Shown here in pieces: positions 9,546-17,854 of a DNA stretch of 64,000 nucleotides. Both the position numbers and the translations under genes were made by a program. Where the stretch lies: NCBI GenBank assembly GCA_016934635.1, contig JAFGSK010000024.1, forward strand, positions 1 to 64,000. The letters run 5' to 3'. Under the pieces are notes generated by a model. It was not told the origin of the DNA. It ran no database searches and saw only the letters and a program-made list of their open reading frames with translations. Numbering within the stretch: the first letter of the stretch is position 1; every line of letters begins with the position of its first letter. The DNA is from Caldifarciminota bacterium (lineage in GTDB: Bacteria; Hydrothermota; Tepidihabitantia; B3-TA06).

Positions 9546-11569
9546 CGATGGAAAAGCGCAGTCTTCAAAGAATCGACCGTGTTGTTTTCTTTAGTGTGAT
9601 CATCGCGACTGCAATCGTTTCACCACTCGGTGCTCAAGAAGCCCTTCCTGTTTCATATTCTGGACTCGGGATACTCGACCTTTCCTTCGGCGCACGAGGG
9701 CTTGCCCTTGGCGAGGTGATGCAGGCCGTACCCGCAGATCGGTTCAGCCTTTACAACAATCCGGCGACCTCGGCATTTGCAGAACAGACGGTCGTAATCG
9801 CCGGTGTCCAGAACATGGGGTTGGTAAGCTGCGGCGGAATCATCGGCCTGTTCCCGTTCAAGTTCGGTACCTTCAGCATAGGTATCAAGGGAGCAACGGT
9901 TGACGGTCTGGAAGTTCGCCCTGATCCCAGCGATCCAGACTTCGTACGAGACACTACCGCCGCGGTAATGGCCGTGCCTGCACTCTCCTTTGCTCGGAAA
10001 TTCGGAACCATCAGCGCAGGCCTTACCCTGCGTGCGCAAACCGTCTCCTTAGGCTACAACCCGGCCAACGACGAGCAGCTAATCTCTACGGCTGTAGGCC
10101 TCGATATAGGCGCGTACCAGGATTTTAAGGATATAGGCCTTGGATTGGGTTTCGTCGTTCAAAATCTCGGCCCACGGATGTACTTCATCGGCGGCGAGGA
10201 AGATTCCGTCGGTACACCCCAGCCTACCTACATAGCAGCCTCGGTCCGTTATTCCCTTCTGGGGAATAAACTTCATCTTCTGGCAGGCCCTGGTTTCGGT
10301 TCGCGTGGTTTCGCGTTTTCCACAGGGGTGGAATTTTCCCCCTGGGAGATATTCTCACTGCGCATAGGCTATGCAACTGAACGCTTGGCGGACAACTTTT
10401 TCGACGGTTTTGCGGCCGGTTTCGGACTTCAACTGTCCAATCTGGAGATCAACTACTCATATCTGCCCAATACTCAGGTAGGCGGCGCTGGAGGTGGTAT
10501 ACACGGCATAGACCTGGGATTCCACTTCGGCGCCAGCGCGGTACAGAAGGAGCGCCTTCTTGCCGAGGCACGCGCCCAGGCTGAGAAAGAAGCTCTGGAA
10601 CGCCAGAAGCTCACGAGTAAAAGTCTATACGAACAAGGCTTGACCCAGTACAACATGAAACAGTACGACGAAGCCCTAAGAAGCTGGGACATGGCTTTGA
10701 TATGGTGGCCTGATAATACGGATGCTCGGAATATGATAGACAAGGTTACCGCAGAAAAGGATGAGATGAAACTAAACGCCCTGGTGAATCAGGCCAAGCA
10801 GGCATATGTGAGTAAAAACTACGTGGCGTTGATGGTGATGACCGAGCAGATCCTTGCTCAAGACTCGGCCCACAGCCTGGCTTTATTCTATCGCGAAGAG
10901 GCCGAGAAAAAAGCGACTGAAGAGCTTATCGCCAATGCGCCTGCACCGGTGCAGGAAGACTTGAGGGGCGGCATTGCCGCCCTGGCCGAGCAGGACTACC
11001 TTACCGCAATGAACTCCTTTGAAAAGGTTCTGGATTTCGATCCAGGCAACTCGTTCGCCCAGGATTACATACGTAAGACCCAGGCTGAGATAGACCGCTA
11101 CATCTCCGAGCAGGTAACCGAGGTTGACGAGCTTCTGGGTCGCAACCGATACAACGAAGCCAAATCAGAGGTGCGAGAGCTTCTCGAACTTGCTCCGCAG
11201 AACTCAGACCTGCTTCAAAAGCTTGGTGAAATAGACACCAAACTCTCGGAGGACGTGGAGCGCCGCATGAAACGGGCACAGGAAACCGAAGATGCAGCCC
11301 GTTCAGAAAAGGAGCTTCAAACAGTCCTGCAACTCGATCCCACAAACCAGCAGGCACAGCAAAATCTTAACGAGGTCCAGAAAACGACCAAGAAGACCCA
11401 GGACGTGCAGACCCTTTACCTTCTGGGGGTGGAATCATACTCAGAGAACAACTACGAACTCGCGATAAGTTACTGGCAAAGGGTATTAGCTATAGACCCC
11501 AATCATGCGAATGCGCGCAAGAATCTGGGGCGAGCACAGTCCAAGCTTGCCGCGCTCAAGGGCAGCTAG
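9542..11569 (+). CDS. PorV/PorQ-like outer-membrane barrel fused to TPR repeats
   Basis: The 675-residue protein has a signal peptide ending near SPLGAQ. An approximately 300-residue PorV/PorQ-type beta-barrel follows (LSFGARGLALGE, then the FSLYNNPA block, then alternating strands up to about residue 335). An Ala/Glu-rich helix and five or so TPR repeats complete it (for example LYEQGLTQYNMKQYDEALRSW and YSENNYELAISYWQRVL). PorV-type proteins shuttle or anchor T9SS cargo, and the upstream gene encodes such a cargo. GTG 9542 overlaps the previous stop by 4 bases. ATG 9548 is an alternative with GAGGTGA just before it. The TPR tail would lie in the periplasm and is unusual for PorV. Confidence 0.82.
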   Translation: MTMEKRSLQRIDRVVFFSVIIATAIVSPLGAQEALPVSYSGLGILDLSFGARGLALGEVMQAVPADRFSLYNNPATSAFAEQTVVIAGVQNMGLVSCGGIIGLFPFKFGTFSIGIKGATVDGLEVRPDPSDPDFVRDTTAAVMAVPALSFARKFGTISAGLTLRAQTVSLGYNPANDEQLISTAVGLDIGAYQDFKDIGLGLGFVVQNLGPRMYFIGGEEDSVGTPQPTYIAASVRYSLLGNKLHLLAGPGFGSRGFAFSTGVEFSPWEIFSLRIGYATERLADNFFDGFAAGFGLQLSNLEINYSYLPNTQVGGAGGGIHGIDLGFHFGASAVQKERLLAEARAQAEKEALERQKLTSKSLYEQGLTQYNMKQYDEALRSWDMALIWWPDNTDARNMIDKVTAEKDEMKLNALVNQAKQAYVSKNYVALMVMTEQILAQDSAHSLALFYREEAEKKATEELIANAPAPVQEDLRGGIAALAEQDYLTAMNSFEKVLDFDPGNSFAQDYIRKTQAEIDRYISEQVTEVDELLGRNRYNEAKSEVRELLELAPQNSDLLQKLGEIDTKLSEDVERRMKRAQETEDAARSEKELQTVLQLDPTNQQAQQNLNEVQKTTKKTQDVQTLYLLGVESYSENNYELAISYWQRVLAIDPNHANARKNLGRAQSKLAALKGS

Positions 11570-11614
11570 AGACTGACTTTCGTTCAAGGATTCGCCTTAA
11601 TTCGAGGAGGATAC

Positions 11615-11761
11615 ATGGCGGGTGTTCGGATTGACGTAGGTGGAGGTTTTATTGTTCAGTATAGGCGAGGACTGTTCCCCGATCTCAACGAATCAATATT
11701 ACCCTTGCCGTCGAGGAGGTCTCTGTACTCCTTACGTAGTAGACACCTGAGGGCAACCTGA
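11615..11761 (+). CDS. Possible 48-residue ORF
   Basis: An AGGAGG site at 11605-11610 is followed by ATG 11615 and 48 codons (beginning MAGVRIDVGGG). The 3' half overlaps the end of the convergent NlpC-like gene. The ribosome-binding site is the only strong evidence. The second half reads like antisense of a real gene, so this may be a truncated remnant. No function is recognised. Confidence 0.25.
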   Translation: MAGVRIDVGGGFIVQYRRGLFPDLNESILPLPSRRSLYSLRSRHLRAT

Positions 11762-12623
11762 AACCTGCATCATCAATTCCTCCCCAGGAGAACGTAAACT
11801 CAGGACCTGTAACCTCACCTGTATAGATCCTGCGACCCGAAGAGTTGAATATGGAAAAGGAGAGTTCCTCGATGTCACCCGGGTTCATAAGTCTCAGCAG
11901 GACACCTTCCCTTGCAAGAAAGGATTCCGAGATAATCTGCATATTCGGTTCACCCAATTCATCTTCATCCACTCCGGGATTAAAAAGGCTTCGTGCAGAG
12001 TAGCCCCCGTATGCAGACCATAGCGCTTGTGGGTTGTACCAGACCCGGCATGCGGAGCCGGACGCCTCGTAAAGTGCAAAGGTACCTGAACCCGGCGTTT
12101 CCCCCGGGTCTGCTATTAGAATTACGTGCGAACCCGGTTTTACAAGCGCATCACCAGGAAGAACGTCAGGCTTTGCTACTGCATAGTAGTTGTCGAGGAT
12201 ACCGCCGGTGTTCGTTCGTGGAACTCCCCAACATCTGCAAACGAACGCCGAGCAGTCTATACCGGTTGTCCAGTCCGGAGGGTAGATCCCGGTCGCCGCA
12301 CCATAGTTCTGATAGTGGCACATGTGGTTGCCCGCTGCAAGACCGTCCTCCAGCTTCTGGATGTATGTAACCGTGTCGTCATTGCCCCCGTATGAGTAGG
12401 CCATTCCCTGGTAGGTGTTTCCAGGCTCCCAGTCGGAGGTTTGGTGGTCTGCGCAGCCGTACCTGGCGAACATCGAATCCCAGGCGGTGGTGTTTGCCGA
12501 ATCTGCATACCAGGTAAGTCCGGCAAAGCTTTCCGCACGCGCTAATATCTCCTCCCTTGTGACGGCATTAGCCGATCCCAACGTAATACAAAGGAGGAGA
12601 GATGTCCGTAAGAGGTGCGTCAT
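11685..12623 (-). CDS. Secreted NlpC/P60-like cysteine peptidase with FlgD-type tail
   Basis: This 312-residue protein has a signal peptide (cut near GSANA). Its catalytic-looking region contains GIDCSAFVCRCWGV (candidate nucleophile Cys in DCSAF) and LPGDALVKPGSHVILIA (candidate His), the arrangement of NlpC/P60 or CHAP cell-wall hydrolases. The last 85 residues form a FlgD-like sorting/Ig tail (LSFSIFNSSGRRIYTG through to VYYVRSTETSS). It probably cuts peptidoglycan or a surface peptide. ATG 12623 overlaps the stop of the preceding propeller gene (ATGA), with GGAG 7 bases upstream. It is therefore the third gene of a minus-strand operon with 12620-14418. Confidence 0.78.
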   Translation of the reverse strand: MTHLLRTSLLLCITLGSANAVTREEILARAESFAGLTWYADSANTTAWDSMFARYGCADHQTSDWEPGNTYQGMAYSYGGNDDTVTYIQKLEDGLAAGNHMCHYQNYGAATGIYPPDWTTGIDCSAFVCRCWGVPRTNTGGILDNYYAVAKPDVLPGDALVKPGSHVILIADPGETPGSGTFALYEASGSACRVWYNPQALWSAYGGYSARSLFNPGVDEDELGEPNMQIISESFLAREGVLLRLMNPGDIEELSFSIFNSSGRRIYTGEVTGPEFTFSWGGIDDAGFRLPSGVYYVRSTETSSTARVILIR

Positions 12624-13546
12624 GAAACGCTCCATTTTAGGATATACGCCTTGCCATCATCGCTGACGGTGAATACATAAACATCACCTCGGCAATTGAC
12701 CGCAACGTTGCGCCAATGTACTGAAGCATAGTACGTACCGGGTAAATCTTTAATAAGCATAGTATGGGTTTTCCCTGTAGCAGCGAACAAGTGGAAGGTT
12801 CTGGTTGTTATGGATTCAGTCCCACGCGAATCCCAAAGCCAGAGCTCAGAGCCTCGAATCTCTCGAATCGTATCGGCGGTATCAAGAAAATCCAGACAAT
12901 TTCTCGGTTTGCGCAAAACCTCGGTAATATATGTAGTCGATGAGAATCCTGCTCCATCAGTATAACCAACACCGTTTTCAGATTCAAACGCCATTTTTTT
13001 GTCCAAGTAAAATGTTTTAATTGTGGGACTGCACGAAAGAAAGCCATCGAAATTAAGAACCTTCTTAGCTTTATTGAAGCCGTAATTCGTCCGGAACACC
13101 AATCCTTCACCGGGGTAAATGGATATTTCTCTAATCCTCTGTATCGTATCGTGCTTGATCTTCATCCGGTCAACCTCCTTCTCGCCATCCATAATTGTCA
13201 CGAGGGCAGTATTAGAAGTGGTATCCAGAAGGTATATCCGATCGAGGCTGTCGAGGGCCATATCTGCGGGTCCGAACTGCAATTTAACCTGACGGATGAA
13301 TGAACCTGCCGTATCGAAGTACAATATGCGTTGATTGAGTTGATCGAGGAGAAAAAGCTTTAAATCGGTCGCAATTAGACGGCAAGGACCTTTTATGCTA
13401 TCACCGAGATGAAGGGCTACCTGATACTCTCCACTACCTGGAGTAAACTCGACTAGCGTATCCGGCCCTGCGTAGGTGACGCCCTCGAAAGGTACAGCCG
13501 CAACTGTCGAAGCTAAAAGAACAAATACTAAGGTGATACGCGCCAT
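12620..13546 (-). CDS. Exported NHL-like propeller protein
   Basis: The 308-residue protein has a signal peptide (MARITLVFVLLASTVAAV) followed by a six-bladed-propeller-like pattern. The blades include RLIATDLKLFLLDQLNQRILYFDTAG and MALDSLDRIYLLDTTSN. It is a close paralogue of the next upstream gene, sharing the layout and the last blade (GDVYVFTVSDDGKAYILKW). Its start lies inside the 3' end of that paralogue (19-base overlap), so translation is probably coupled. It likely binds a ligand or partner outside the cell. No enzyme motif is seen. Confidence 0.78.
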   Translation of the reverse strand: MARITLVFVLLASTVAAVPFEGVTYAGPDTLVEFTPGSGEYQVALHLGDSIKGPCRLIATDLKLFLLDQLNQRILYFDTAGSFIRQVKLQFGPADMALDSLDRIYLLDTTSNTALVTIMDGEKEVDRMKIKHDTIQRIREISIYPGEGLVFRTNYGFNKAKKVLNFDGFLSCSPTIKTFYLDKKMAFESENGVGYTDGAGFSSTTYITEVLRKPRNCLDFLDTADTIREIRGSELWLWDSRGTESITTRTFHLFAATGKTHTMLIKDLPGTYYASVHWRNVAVNCRGDVYVFTVSDDGKAYILKWSVS

Positions 13547-14418
13547 TTCAGGATGGATGCCCTGCCTTCAGGAGAGGAGGTAAAAACGTACACGTTTCCT
13601 ACCGCGTCCACCGATACGTTGCGCCAGCCTACGTCGTAGGAAAAGTAGTTTTCGTCTACCGGGATCACTACAGCCTGCTCACCATCCTCGTAGACCTTCA
13701 GCGAACGTTTGTAAAACGAACCGGATTTGTCTTGTATCACGGATTCTATTCCTAAGTAAAGTTTACCCGAAGCGTCGTCGGCAAGGATCGTGAAATCATC
13801 GCGCATTGAGGGCCTGAGATAGAACTCGGTAACCTGCCCCACCTTGTCTATGGCTTCTACGAACCAGGTTCGGTAAGCTGCCGTAGGCATGCAGGTGACC
13901 TTCAGACGATGTTTCAAGGCAAGTGTATCCGTGGGCTTAAGGGTAAATTGAGCGCTTGCCCGACAGGGCGTTCCGCCTGAGAAGAGCACCAACTCATCGT
14001 TGTAGTCCAATGAGATTTCTGTAATGACGGACAGCGGTTCATAGCCGATCTTTAAGGAATCGACTTCTTCATCGTCATCCATTATTATTATCTCCGCAGG
14101 CTGGGTACGATTCTCCAAAAGCCAGATGCGTCCTGAGCCGTCAACCGCCATGTCGGAAGGCCGGAAAGAAGCAATTATCTCCTTCACAAACCTGCCTGAT
14201 GTGTCGAAGCAAAGAACGCGGTGGTTCAGCTGATCCAGAAGATAAAGCCAGGGGTCGGCTGCGATCAACCGATAAGGACCCAAAGGTACATCTTCATCTT
14301 TTAGCCCGAGTTCGGGCTGCCCCGAGCCAGGTTCAAAAACAACCACCTCCTCAGGCAGCCGGTATTCCAGCGCCGGGAGGGTTGTTAAAAGGAAAATTAT
14401 TCCACACATTATCTTCAT
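13528..14418 (-). CDS. Exported NHL-like propeller protein
   Basis: The 296-residue protein begins with a signal peptide (MKIMCGIIFLLTTLPALEY) and continues as propeller blades. They include YRLIAADPWLYLLDQLNHRVL, MAVDGSGRIWLLENR and VSVDAVGNVYVFTSSPEGR. It heads a three-gene operon with its paralogue and the NlpC-like protein. ATG 14418 lies 6 bases after the -10 box, so the mRNA should be leaderless. The pair probably arose by tandem duplication. Confidence 0.78.
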   Translation of the reverse strand: MKIMCGIIFLLTTLPALEYRLPEEVVVFEPGSGQPELGLKDEDVPLGPYRLIAADPWLYLLDQLNHRVLCFDTSGRFVKEIIASFRPSDMAVDGSGRIWLLENRTQPAEIIIMDDDEEVDSLKIGYEPLSVITEISLDYNDELVLFSGGTPCRASAQFTLKPTDTLALKHRLKVTCMPTAAYRTWFVEAIDKVGQVTEFYLRPSMRDDFTILADDASGKLYLGIESVIQDKSGSFYKRSLKVYEDGEQAVVIPVDENYFSYDVGWRNVSVDAVGNVYVFTSSPEGRASILKWRVSP

Positions 14419-14424
14419 AACAAA

Positions 14425-14452
14425 ACCATAGTCATGGATGGAAGTTTGTCAA
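14425..14452 (-). promoter_or_regulatory. Leaderless-type promoter of the propeller operon
   Basis: TTGACA (14447-14452), a 16-base spacer and TATGGT (14425-14430) end 6 bases before ATG 14418. The -35 box sits just past the stop codon of the upstream methyltransferase gene. Confidence 0.6.
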
Positions 14453-14455
14453 CAC

Positions 14456-15241
14456 CTAACGCTTACGACAACGAATGTGCAAGAAGTGCGGGATAAGTCG
14501 GGTATCGGCAAGGTGCGGCGCCTTTTGGATAGCCTCGTCCGGAGCGGTTGGCTCCTGTACGTATTCAATAACAAAACTTGAACCGATAAGGAGATTAAAC
14601 CACTTAGAAAGTGTTAGAGTAAAACGGGGCATAAGGAACTCTTTGTAATTTGCCCTTAGTTCCGGAGGCGTCTGGGAAAATATCCAGGCCTCAACCCTTC
14701 CCTTACATCCTTCAAAGTATCCTCCAATCTCGAGTGCAATGTGATTGCCTTCCTCGTTATCAACCCATTTACGGTGAGGGGTGTCGGTGCATGGGTGGCA
14801 TATCGAAAACTGAAAGAACCCTGCGGGTTTTAGTACCCTGTAAGCCTCTTCGATAGCCAAATCGGGGGAGGCCATATCCATCAAACTCATGAATGCAGTG
14901 GCAAAATCAAAGGACTCGTCTCCAAAGGGTAGTTTTGTCCCGGAGGAAACCAGATAGCGGATACCCATAGGATTTTCATTTTCCGTTTCTGATGCATATC
15001 GAATGAATGTAGGCGCTATATCGACTGCAGTCATCTCTGCACCCAGCTCTGCAAGTTTGCGGGTGTTGTAGCCCTCGCCGCAGCCAATATCCAAACCTCG
15101 CAGACCCTTGATGTCTGGAAGTATCGAAAGGAATGCCGGGGTGTTAAAAAGATCACGGTACACGTCATACCCCATTCTGGATAGCTTAGTCCATGCCTCC
15201 GCATTCTCTTCCCAGTAACGTCCTACTTCCTTATCATACAA
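14456..15241 (-). CDS. SAM-dependent methyltransferase (class I)
   Basis: The 261-residue cytoplasmic protein has the class I methyltransferase fold. Motif I is LDIGCGEGY at residues 50-58. The acidic residue ending strand 2 is in MTAVDIAP. The SSGTKLPFGDESFDFATAFMSL segment and the VLKPAGFFQFSICHP post-motif follow. This pattern fits the Methyltransf_11 group. The substrate cannot be read from sequence. AAGGAGG lies before ATG 15241. It is upstream of the propeller operon on the same strand, but that operon has its own promoter. Confidence 0.88.
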   Translation of the reverse strand: MYDKEVGRYWEENAEAWTKLSRMGYDVYRDLFNTPAFLSILPDIKGLRGLDIGCGEGYNTRKLAELGAEMTAVDIAPTFIRYASETENENPMGIRYLVSSGTKLPFGDESFDFATAFMSLMDMASPDLAIEEAYRVLKPAGFFQFSICHPCTDTPHRKWVDNEEGNHIALEIGGYFEGCKGRVEAWIFSQTPPELRANYKEFLMPRFTLTLSKWFNLLIGSSFVIEYVQEPTAPDEAIQKAPHLADTRLIPHFLHIRCRKR

Positions 15242-15367
15242 CGTGCCTCCTTGTTTGATTAACTCATCTCACGACGAAGGGAGACGGGGTTTTGTTGATG
15301 TGCAACCTTCCCTTGCCAAAGCCCGTCTTTTCAGTAGTATAGAGAAAAATTAAAAAGAGGTTTGAGT

Positions 15368-17731
15368 ATGCAGTATTTATGGTTTATCGTGGCCGGGATG
15401 GGGTTTTTCACATCATCTTCGGTGAGCTTTTCCGAGCGTTCGGATGCGCTGTGGTCCAACCCGGCAGGTCTGGTTCTTCACGGCGACGGCGTTGAACTGC
15501 AAAGCGGGTTTTCATTACTCGAAGACGAGCCGGCATTCAATCTCGGCATTGCCACGGGTTTCACTGGCCTGGGATACCGTACCGGTTCAGAGGATACCCT
15601 TGGCAATATAGGAAACATCTGGGTGTCCGGCCTGGGGATACCTCTGGGCAAACACGTTCGAATCGGAACGTCCTACTTCTGGGGTGAACGCAAGTATTGG
15701 AGTTTCGGACTCCAGGCGAACCCATGGAGCTGGCTGGCCCTCGGTGTCCGGCTGGAAACCGGCGATCCTTTCGGGGCAACCGCAGGTATTGGCCTGCGTC
15801 CCTTTACCGACAGGATCACACTGTTCAGTGACTTGACTTACAGAGATGGATTTGACGTTCTTAAATTCGGGGCAGGTGTAGAACCTTTCACAGGGATACT
15901 TCTGTATGGTACGTACAATATGTACCAATTTGGTGGCTCGACAGAAATAACTTCTCCAATCTGGCAAGGCGGTCTGGAACTTGCCCTTGAATCATTCAAG
16001 CTCGGGGCAGGTTACGACTCCGAAGGCGAAATTGCAATCTCACTGGCTGTTTCATTCCCTCGCTACCCAGGCATCACGTTCAAGAAACCAGGGCCAAAGG
16101 TGGTCGACTGGGTCCCTCGCGGTCGCAGTGAAGAGCCCGAGGCCTCAGGATTCAAGATAGGCGCAATCTCATTCGGTTCAACAAAGGCAAAGACCTTCTA
16201 CGACCTTCTCAATGAAATTCGCGACATGGGAGACCGCAAGGACATCAAAGGTGTTCTTTTGGATTTCCGTGGTGCGAGCTACTCCTGGTACCAGGTAGAA
16301 GAGATCCGTGCGGAACTTGCCTCACTCAAAGAAAAGGGTAAGAAGATATTGGCATTCTCAGAAGGGTACTCCATCGGGAGCTACTATCTTGCATCGGTAG
16401 CGGATAGAATCTACATGATTCCTACCGGGGACTTCTACCTTGCCGGTGGATACTATCGCACCCTGCATGTCAAGGGCACTTTGGATAAGCTGGGTATCGA
16501 ACCTGACTTTTACAGGGTTGGCGAATTTAAATCCGCATACGAAGTAGTCAATCTGAGCGAACCTTCAGCCGAGGATAGAAAGCAGCTCGAAACCTGTCTG
16601 AATTCACAGTACACTCACATACTAACCACAATCGAGCGTGACCGTGGCATTCTTCGTTCCGAGTTCGAGAAGCTGATGAACGAGCGAATATTGTTTACAG
16701 GTGATACTGCATTAGCCCTGGGTCTCGTGGACAGTCTATGCCAGGCCCTTGACCTTGACAGCATCATTAAACTTGAGTTCGGCGAGAGGGTCGAGAGTGC
16801 CGAATTTGCTACGATACACAAAGAGAGGCCCGAGGTTCCCAGGTCTTGGATAGAAGGCGAGGAGACGGAAGGGATCCTTGACCGAGGCAAGATAGCGATA
16901 GTGGTTGCCGAAGGCAGTATCGTGACCGGTGAAAGCGGCTCAAGCCCGTTGCCAATCCCGCTCGTAGGCGGGAAGTACATGGGTTCCACCACCATCTCCG
17001 AGATCCTCGATAAGGTCAGGGAAGATAAACAAATAAAGGCCGTGGTGTTTCGGATCAATTCGGGCGGGGGTTCGGCACTGGCATCTGAGATAATTAATCG
17101 CGCGCTTACAGATCTGGCAGCCGAGAAGCCTGTCGTGGTTTCTATGGCCGGAGTGGCCGGCTCAGGCGGATACTATATCGCTGCTCCCGGACAAAAGATA
17201 TTTGCAGACGCCACGACGATAACCGGTTCCATAGGAGTCCTGGGCGGTAAGTTCGTTACCAAAGGATTTAACGAGAAACTGGGTATAACCCATGGGACAG
17301 TAAAGATTTTTCCTCATGCCGACATGTTCAGCCCGGATAGAGCATTCGACGAGGAAGAGGCAAAACTGATGCAAAGGTTTATCGATCAAGGGTATGCCGA
17401 GTTCGTTAACCGTGTCGCAGAAGGGCGGGGCATGACCTTTGAGGAGGTGGACAAGGTGGCCCGAGGACGCATCTGGACAGGTACGGACGCAGTTGACGCA
17501 GGTCTTGTGGATGAGGTCGGAGGCGTCATGGACGCGGTCCACGAAGCACGCAAGCTGGCCGATCTGGATGAGGATTGTAAGGTTGTGATATATCCGAAGG
17601 CTGAGGCTGCATTCGATCTGGATGAAGGTTTCGGTGTCAACCTCCTATCTGCGGATCAGCTGCCCTCCTGGATTAACGAAAACATGCTGTACCTCATGCC
17701 TTACGAGATAGAGGTCCCTCTGGACGAGTAA
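15368..17731 (+). CDS. sppA: SppA-type serine protease with N-terminal barrel-like domain
   Basis: This 787-residue protein has two parts. After a short signal-like N-terminus, residues to about 235 read as an outer-membrane barrel domain of the PorV/UPF0164 type (SERSDALWSNPAGL and repeated amphipathic strands). Residues from about 260 form a full 67K-type SppA with two tandem ClpP-like domains. The catalytic Lys is in RVGEFKSAYE (K388) and the catalytic Ser in VAGSGGYYIA (S599). SppA proteins digest leftover signal peptides in the inner membrane. Here the usual membrane anchor is replaced by a barrel, which suggests an outer-membrane location. ATG 15368 is chosen over TTG 15362 because AGAGG lies before it. 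A strong terminator follows. Confidence 0.87.
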   Translation: MQYLWFIVAGMGFFTSSSVSFSERSDALWSNPAGLVLHGDGVELQSGFSLLEDEPAFNLGIATGFTGLGYRTGSEDTLGNIGNIWVSGLGIPLGKHVRIGTSYFWGERKYWSFGLQANPWSWLALGVRLETGDPFGATAGIGLRPFTDRITLFSDLTYRDGFDVLKFGAGVEPFTGILLYGTYNMYQFGGSTEITSPIWQGGLELALESFKLGAGYDSEGEIAISLAVSFPRYPGITFKKPGPKVVDWVPRGRSEEPEASGFKIGAISFGSTKAKTFYDLLNEIRDMGDRKDIKGVLLDFRGASYSWYQVEEIRAELASLKEKGKKILAFSEGYSIGSYYLASVADRIYMIPTGDFYLAGGYYRTLHVKGTLDKLGIEPDFYRVGEFKSAYEVVNLSEPSAEDRKQLETCLNSQYTHILTTIERDRGILRSEFEKLMNERILFTGDTALALGLVDSLCQALDLDSIIKLEFGERVESAEFATIHKERPEVPRSWIEGEETEGILDRGKIAIVVAEGSIVTGESGSSPLPIPLVGGKYMGSTTISEILDKVREDKQIKAVVFRINSGGGSALASEIINRALTDLAAEKPVVVSMAGVAGSGGYYIAAPGQKIFADATTITGSIGVLGGKFVTKGFNEKLGITHGTVKIFPHADMFSPDRAFDEEEAKLMQRFIDQGYAEFVNRVAEGRGMTFEEVDKVARGRIWTGTDAVDAGLVDEVGGVMDAVHEARKLADLDEDCKVVIYPKAEAAFDLDEGFGVNLLSADQLPSWINENMLYLMPYEIEVPLDE

Positions 17732-17745
17732 GTTTTATATTGCCT

Positions 17746-17768
17746 AAGGGCCGCGCAAGCGGCCCTTT
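17746..17768 (+). terminator. Intrinsic terminator after sppA
   Basis: A 9-base stem (AAGGGCCGC/GCGGCCCTT) with a GCAA tetraloop runs into TTTTT. It lies 15 bases after the sppA stop. Confidence 0.9.
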
Positions 17769-17782
17769 TTATACCTACGAAT

Positions 17783-17815
17783 AAAGAAGGGGATTCATTT
17801 CGAATCCCCCTCTTT
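17783..17815 (-). terminator. Terminator of the esterase operon
   Basis: Arms AAAGAAGGGGATTC and GAATCCCCCTCTTT pair with a 5-base loop between the convergent sppA and esterase genes. On the minus strand the stem ends in TTCTTT, giving a moderate T tract. Confidence 0.65.
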
Positions 17816-17854
17816 CCAGTAAACCCTAGCTAACGAGTACAAAGAGCCAGGGAA

